A stretch of DNA of 64,000 nucleotides from Amylostereum areolatum. Taxonomy: Eukaryota; Basidiomycota; Agaricomycetes; Russulales; Stereaceae. Shown in pieces: positions 61,093 through 64,000 of the stretch (within the stretch, counting starts at the first letter, position 1; every line of letters starts with the position of its first letter). Both the position numbers and the translations under genes were made by a program. The notes beneath the pieces were generated by a model. The model made no database searches. It was not told the DNA's origin and was given only the letters and a program-made list of their open reading frames with translations. Location of the stretch: the NCBI GenBank assembly GCA_012932865.1, contig SAXG01000004.1, positions 1,054,001-1,118,000 on the forward strand, given 5' to 3'.

Positions 61093-63546
61093 ATGGGGGT
61101 GACTCCGTACAAGAGCCAAAACGGCGTCATCTATATTGACGACGTTGTAGACGTCGAGAAGGGCGAGCCGGAGCGAGACACTCGAAAGGATCGCCTCACA
61201 ACAACCCACAGGATCACCTCCCGCGCCCACCACCGTCTACGCCTTGTCATTGGGGTTGCATGCCTTGCTGCAGTATTTTATATCTCGATCAGGTCTCTTC
61301 TAACCCATTCAACCGTCGTCAACTGCAGAGCCCCAGTCTCGCACTTGAATGGAACCGCTGGGCTCTGCCCTCAGGTCTCCCCCATTTTCCCGAGCAAACA
61401 TGCTGATTTAACCATGAACATTGACGTGACTTTTGGAGATGAGGGATACAAAACATGGGCGATCGAGAATTTAGGCGGGGCAGTGAGAATACCGTTCGTC
61501 CTCCCCGAATCTCACCTCTTACCTCCCGGTTGACAAGTTCCTTCCAGAACGGAAACTTACGACGACATCGGTCGTCCAGGATCAGACCCCCGCTGGAATA
61601 CCAGGCTTGTCCTCCACGAATATCTGGAACGACGATTCCCCCTTGTGTGCGTTCTCTGCGCCTTCTCGTCGACTCGGTCAATGTAATGACATCGGTTTCC
61701 CAGTCACAAGAACCTCGTGCGTACCAAAGTCAATACCTTCGCCCTGGTTTTTCACTGGCAAGGCTCCAACTATACCCTCAAGCCGATCCTGCTGGCAGCG
61801 CATCAAGGTACGATAGCTTCTCTGAAGTGTGGCATGTTTTCCTTAACTACAGACTCGGACTCAGACGTCGTACCCGTTCACCCCGACACCGTTGACCAAT
61901 GGATCCATCCTCCTTACTCAGGATACTATGATGGTACAACACCTTTCTGTCCAATTTAGAGCCTCTCTAAGACTGTTTTTCGAAGGCACCTGGATTTGGG
62001 GTCGAGGAAGCTGTGATGACAAGTCGGGTCTTATTGGCAGTCTGCACGTCTCCAGACTTCCCGCCATTCCTTCAAGTGCTTATGTCAATCCCACAGCACG
62101 GCGGTTGAGACCCTGCTCAAAGCCAGGTTCAAACCAACGAGATCCATCGTCCTCGCTTTTGGAATCGACGAAGAACGCGGTGGTGTAGACGTAAGCACTC
62201 CGTATTAGCCCTGTCCTCACCCTCACCGGATCTCTTAGGGCGCGCGGTACATCAAAGATCATCTCCTGGAGAAATACGGTCGTGGCGGATTCTCGATGTT
62301 GGTAGACGAGGGCGGTACGAACTTGACTGTTCGAACACTTGATTCGTTGCTGACTTTGGGAGTACTTAGGCCAGTATGAAGACAAGGGAGAAATCATCAT
62401 CTCAACTCCCAATGTAGCCGAGAAGGGAAAGCTCAATGTCAGGGTGGAGATATCTGCTCCAGGGGGGCATTCCAGCGTCCCGCCTCCTCATACCGTATGC
62501 CACCAATCTCACTCCAAAATCTCTCGTTGATTTGTTTTGTGCAGGGCATCGGCTACTTGTCCTCCATCATCACAGCCCTCGAGGACCACCCTCTCCCCGC
62601 GTCGCTCAAGCGCAATGGCACCTACTTCCGCACTCTCCAATGCTCAGCCGCGCACGATCTTTCTTTCCCTCCTTCCCTTCGCAACCTTGTCAAGTCTGCG
62701 AACACGAATGACCAAGCACTACAAGACTTGCAAGTCGCGCTTTTAGCCAAAGATGAGAGGGGGTTCCGAGCCATCACAGGAACTACGCAAGCGGTTGACT
62801 TGATCGGTGGTGGAGTCAAAGTTAACGCTCTCCCAGAAACATCATGGGCGGTTGTGGATCATCGCATCGCCGACTATAGGTGCGCTTTTCTCTTGTGTAT
62901 GCCATCAAGGCCGTCTTCTTATAACAAGAATCTTATTTGCCTTCGTAGTTCCGTGGCTGAACTTCAAGCTCGCTATGTCGACGTGCTTGCACCTGTCGCA
63001 TCTGCTCTAAACCTCACATTTGATGCATTTGGGACCCTCATACCCCGCGCCGATGGCACATCGTTGAATGGCCACCTCCGTCTCACAGACGCGTATGGCA
63101 CCGCGCTCAATCTTGCCCCCGTTTCACCCACGGACGGTAGTGGTCCATGGGAACTTTTGTCCGGAACCATTCTCTCTACCCTCGGAAGCTCCCTTCGCCC
63201 AACCATGAGAGAAAAATCAGCGATCGTCGCTCCTGGCCTTGTCCTGGGAAACACTGGTTTGTCTTCTCGTCTTTAGCCTTGGATCACCGATCTGACTCTA
63301 GGCATAGACACGAGACACTACTGGAACCTCACCAAACACATCTTCCGGTACAACCACATCGGTTCAAGTGACCGGTACAACGGCGCACATACGATAAACG
63401 AAGGTATGTTCATGCCTATGGTGCTCTGAGGCTATCATGAGACGGAATACACCCTAGCTATCAAAGCGGAAGGATTCCTCGAAATGGTCCGTTTCTTCAC
63501 CAGGCTTATTCTCAACGCGGACGAGACACCTTTGCTGGACAACTGA
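61093..63546 (+). CDS. CPS1: Vacuolar M20 carboxypeptidase (CPS1-like)
   Basis: Carboxypeptidase S releases C-terminal residues in the vacuole lumen for nitrogen recycling. A short cytosolic tail (MGVTPYKSQNGVIYIDDVVD) precedes one membrane anchor, LRLVIGVACLAAVFYISI, giving a type II topology. The metal-binding site is built from LLAAHQDVVPVHPDT (His), WGRGSCDDKSGLIGSL (bridging Asp), GIDEERGG (catalytic Glu and metal Glu), MLVDEGG, and the C-terminal YNHIGSSDRYNGAHTINE (His). The dimerisation insert includes SAPGGHSSVPPPHT. The end is FTRLILNADETPLLDN. About ten introns; the one at 62044-62096 starts with GC rather than GT. The upstream ATG at 61093 fits the conserved start. Confidence 0.92.
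62044..62096 (+). other. GC-AG intron in the M20 peptidase gene
   Basis: The exon GGC AGT CT ends before gcacgtctcc and resumes after cccacag with C ACG GCG GTT GAG ACC, giving GSLTAVETLLKAGF, as expected of the family. The nearest GT donor (gtctcc) leads to a stop in frame. The intron is 53 nt, like its neighbours. Confidence 0.75.
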
Positions 63547-63629
63547 AATCTGTACAAAATCGAGTCGGTGTTCTAGGTGTATCGTAACAAATCACAACCA
63601 CCTGTAATGGTGTTTCTGCAGAAATATGA

Positions 63630-64000
63630 CTAGTTCGTACTGCCTGCTCCTCTATGCGCACTCAACTCGGCCCATGTCCCCAGGCCATAAAACGAAGGAA
63701 GTCGTCTCCACAGCATCCCCCTTCCGATGTCCTCCTCGTCTATCCACTCCAACTGACATGGTCTACAAATAAGATCCAGTAACTCCTCCTTCCCCATGCA
63801 CATTGCAACCCGCTCCCGGTTGAACAGATGCACGTCGTTTTCGTAACCATTCACCATTTTGTTCTCTCCAACGAAATAGGCCACGAACTGTTGCATAAGT
63901 GCTTGGGAACAATGGCGCTCGTAGGTGTTGTCAAGGTACTTCCGGATGTAATCGTCCATAACGATACGTTTCTCGCGGACGAGTTGGTGTCTCCCTAGGA
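63630..64000 (-). CDS. Unidentified protein, cut by window edge
   Basis: The minus-strand frame ends at 63630 and stays open to the right edge, so the 5' end may lie outside the window; MDDYIRKYLDNTYERHCSQA at 63959 could also be the true start, with LGRHQLVREKRIV read upstream of it. Visible features are ALMQQFVAYFVGENKMVNGY, a short Cys pair in LLDLICRPCQLEWIDEEDIG, and the end GLGTWAELSAHRGAGSTN. I recognise no family. It converges on the M20 peptidase gene with only 83 bp between stop codons. Confidence 0.5.
   Translation of the reverse strand, partial: LGRHQLVREKRIVMDDYIRKYLDNTYERHCSQALMQQFVAYFVGENKMVNGYENDVHLFNRERVAMCMGKEELLDLICRPCQLEWIDEEDIGRGMLWRRLPSFYGLGTWAELSAHRGAGSTN

Noticed and set aside
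1..64000. Secondary-metabolite cluster, mating locus or defence island
   Set aside because: No PKS, NRPS, terpene synthase, homeodomain, pheromone receptor or NLR-like gene was seen; the genes are mostly unrelated housekeeping functions.

Overview
The window is nuclear DNA of a filamentous basidiomycete, most likely an agaricomycete. Almost every gene is cut by many short GT-AG introns of about 45-70 bp, exons are GC-rich, intergenic regions are short, and several proteins (ARP8, BUD20-like, RING protein, ELMO) match agaricomycete forms in my memory. No operons, CRISPR arrays or prophages are present. All family calls come from reading translations by eye; no database search was run.

Layout. 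1.3-6.5 kb: a divergent pair, a GH31 alpha-xylosidase-like gene (minus) and an MFS sugar transporter-like gene (plus), both heavily broken, followed by about 4.5 kb of gene-poor sequence. 11.0-15.7 kb: a RING-finger protein and the chromatin-remodelling actin-related protein ARP8. 16.1-16.3 kb: two tandem intron-containing tRNA-Pro genes whose acceptor arms appear exchanged. 16.5-25.2 kb: a complete TOR kinase. 26.3-32.0 kb: an ELMO/CED-12 protein and methylenetetrahydrofolate reductase. 33.6-40.8 kb: a very large Ser/Pro-rich low-complexity protein and an anoctamin/Ist2-type membrane protein. 42.2-48.1 kb: a small cysteine-rich protein, APN2 (base-excision repair endonuclease), a BUD20-like C2H2 ribosome-export factor and ribosomal protein eL33. 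48.8-63.5 kb: ornithine acetyltransferase (arginine synthesis), an N-anchored Lys-rich protein, a kinesin-14, an amidase, mitoribosomal protein mS29, and a vacuolar M20 carboxypeptidase (CPS1-like). A gene running off the right edge starts at 63.6 kb.

Most of the window is housekeeping: growth control (TOR), ribosome production (BUD20, eL33, mS29), one-carbon and arginine metabolism, and DNA repair. Nothing indicates a virus or an intact transposon. The most unusual signals are the reciprocal acceptor-arm exchange between the two tRNA-Pro genes, the decayed xyloside-utilisation pair with a 31-bp tandem duplication, two PCNA-binding motifs in APN2, a GC-AG intron in the M20 peptidase, and single-base frame breaks at the 5' ends of conserved genes. 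Those frame breaks raise the question of consensus errors versus true lesions.
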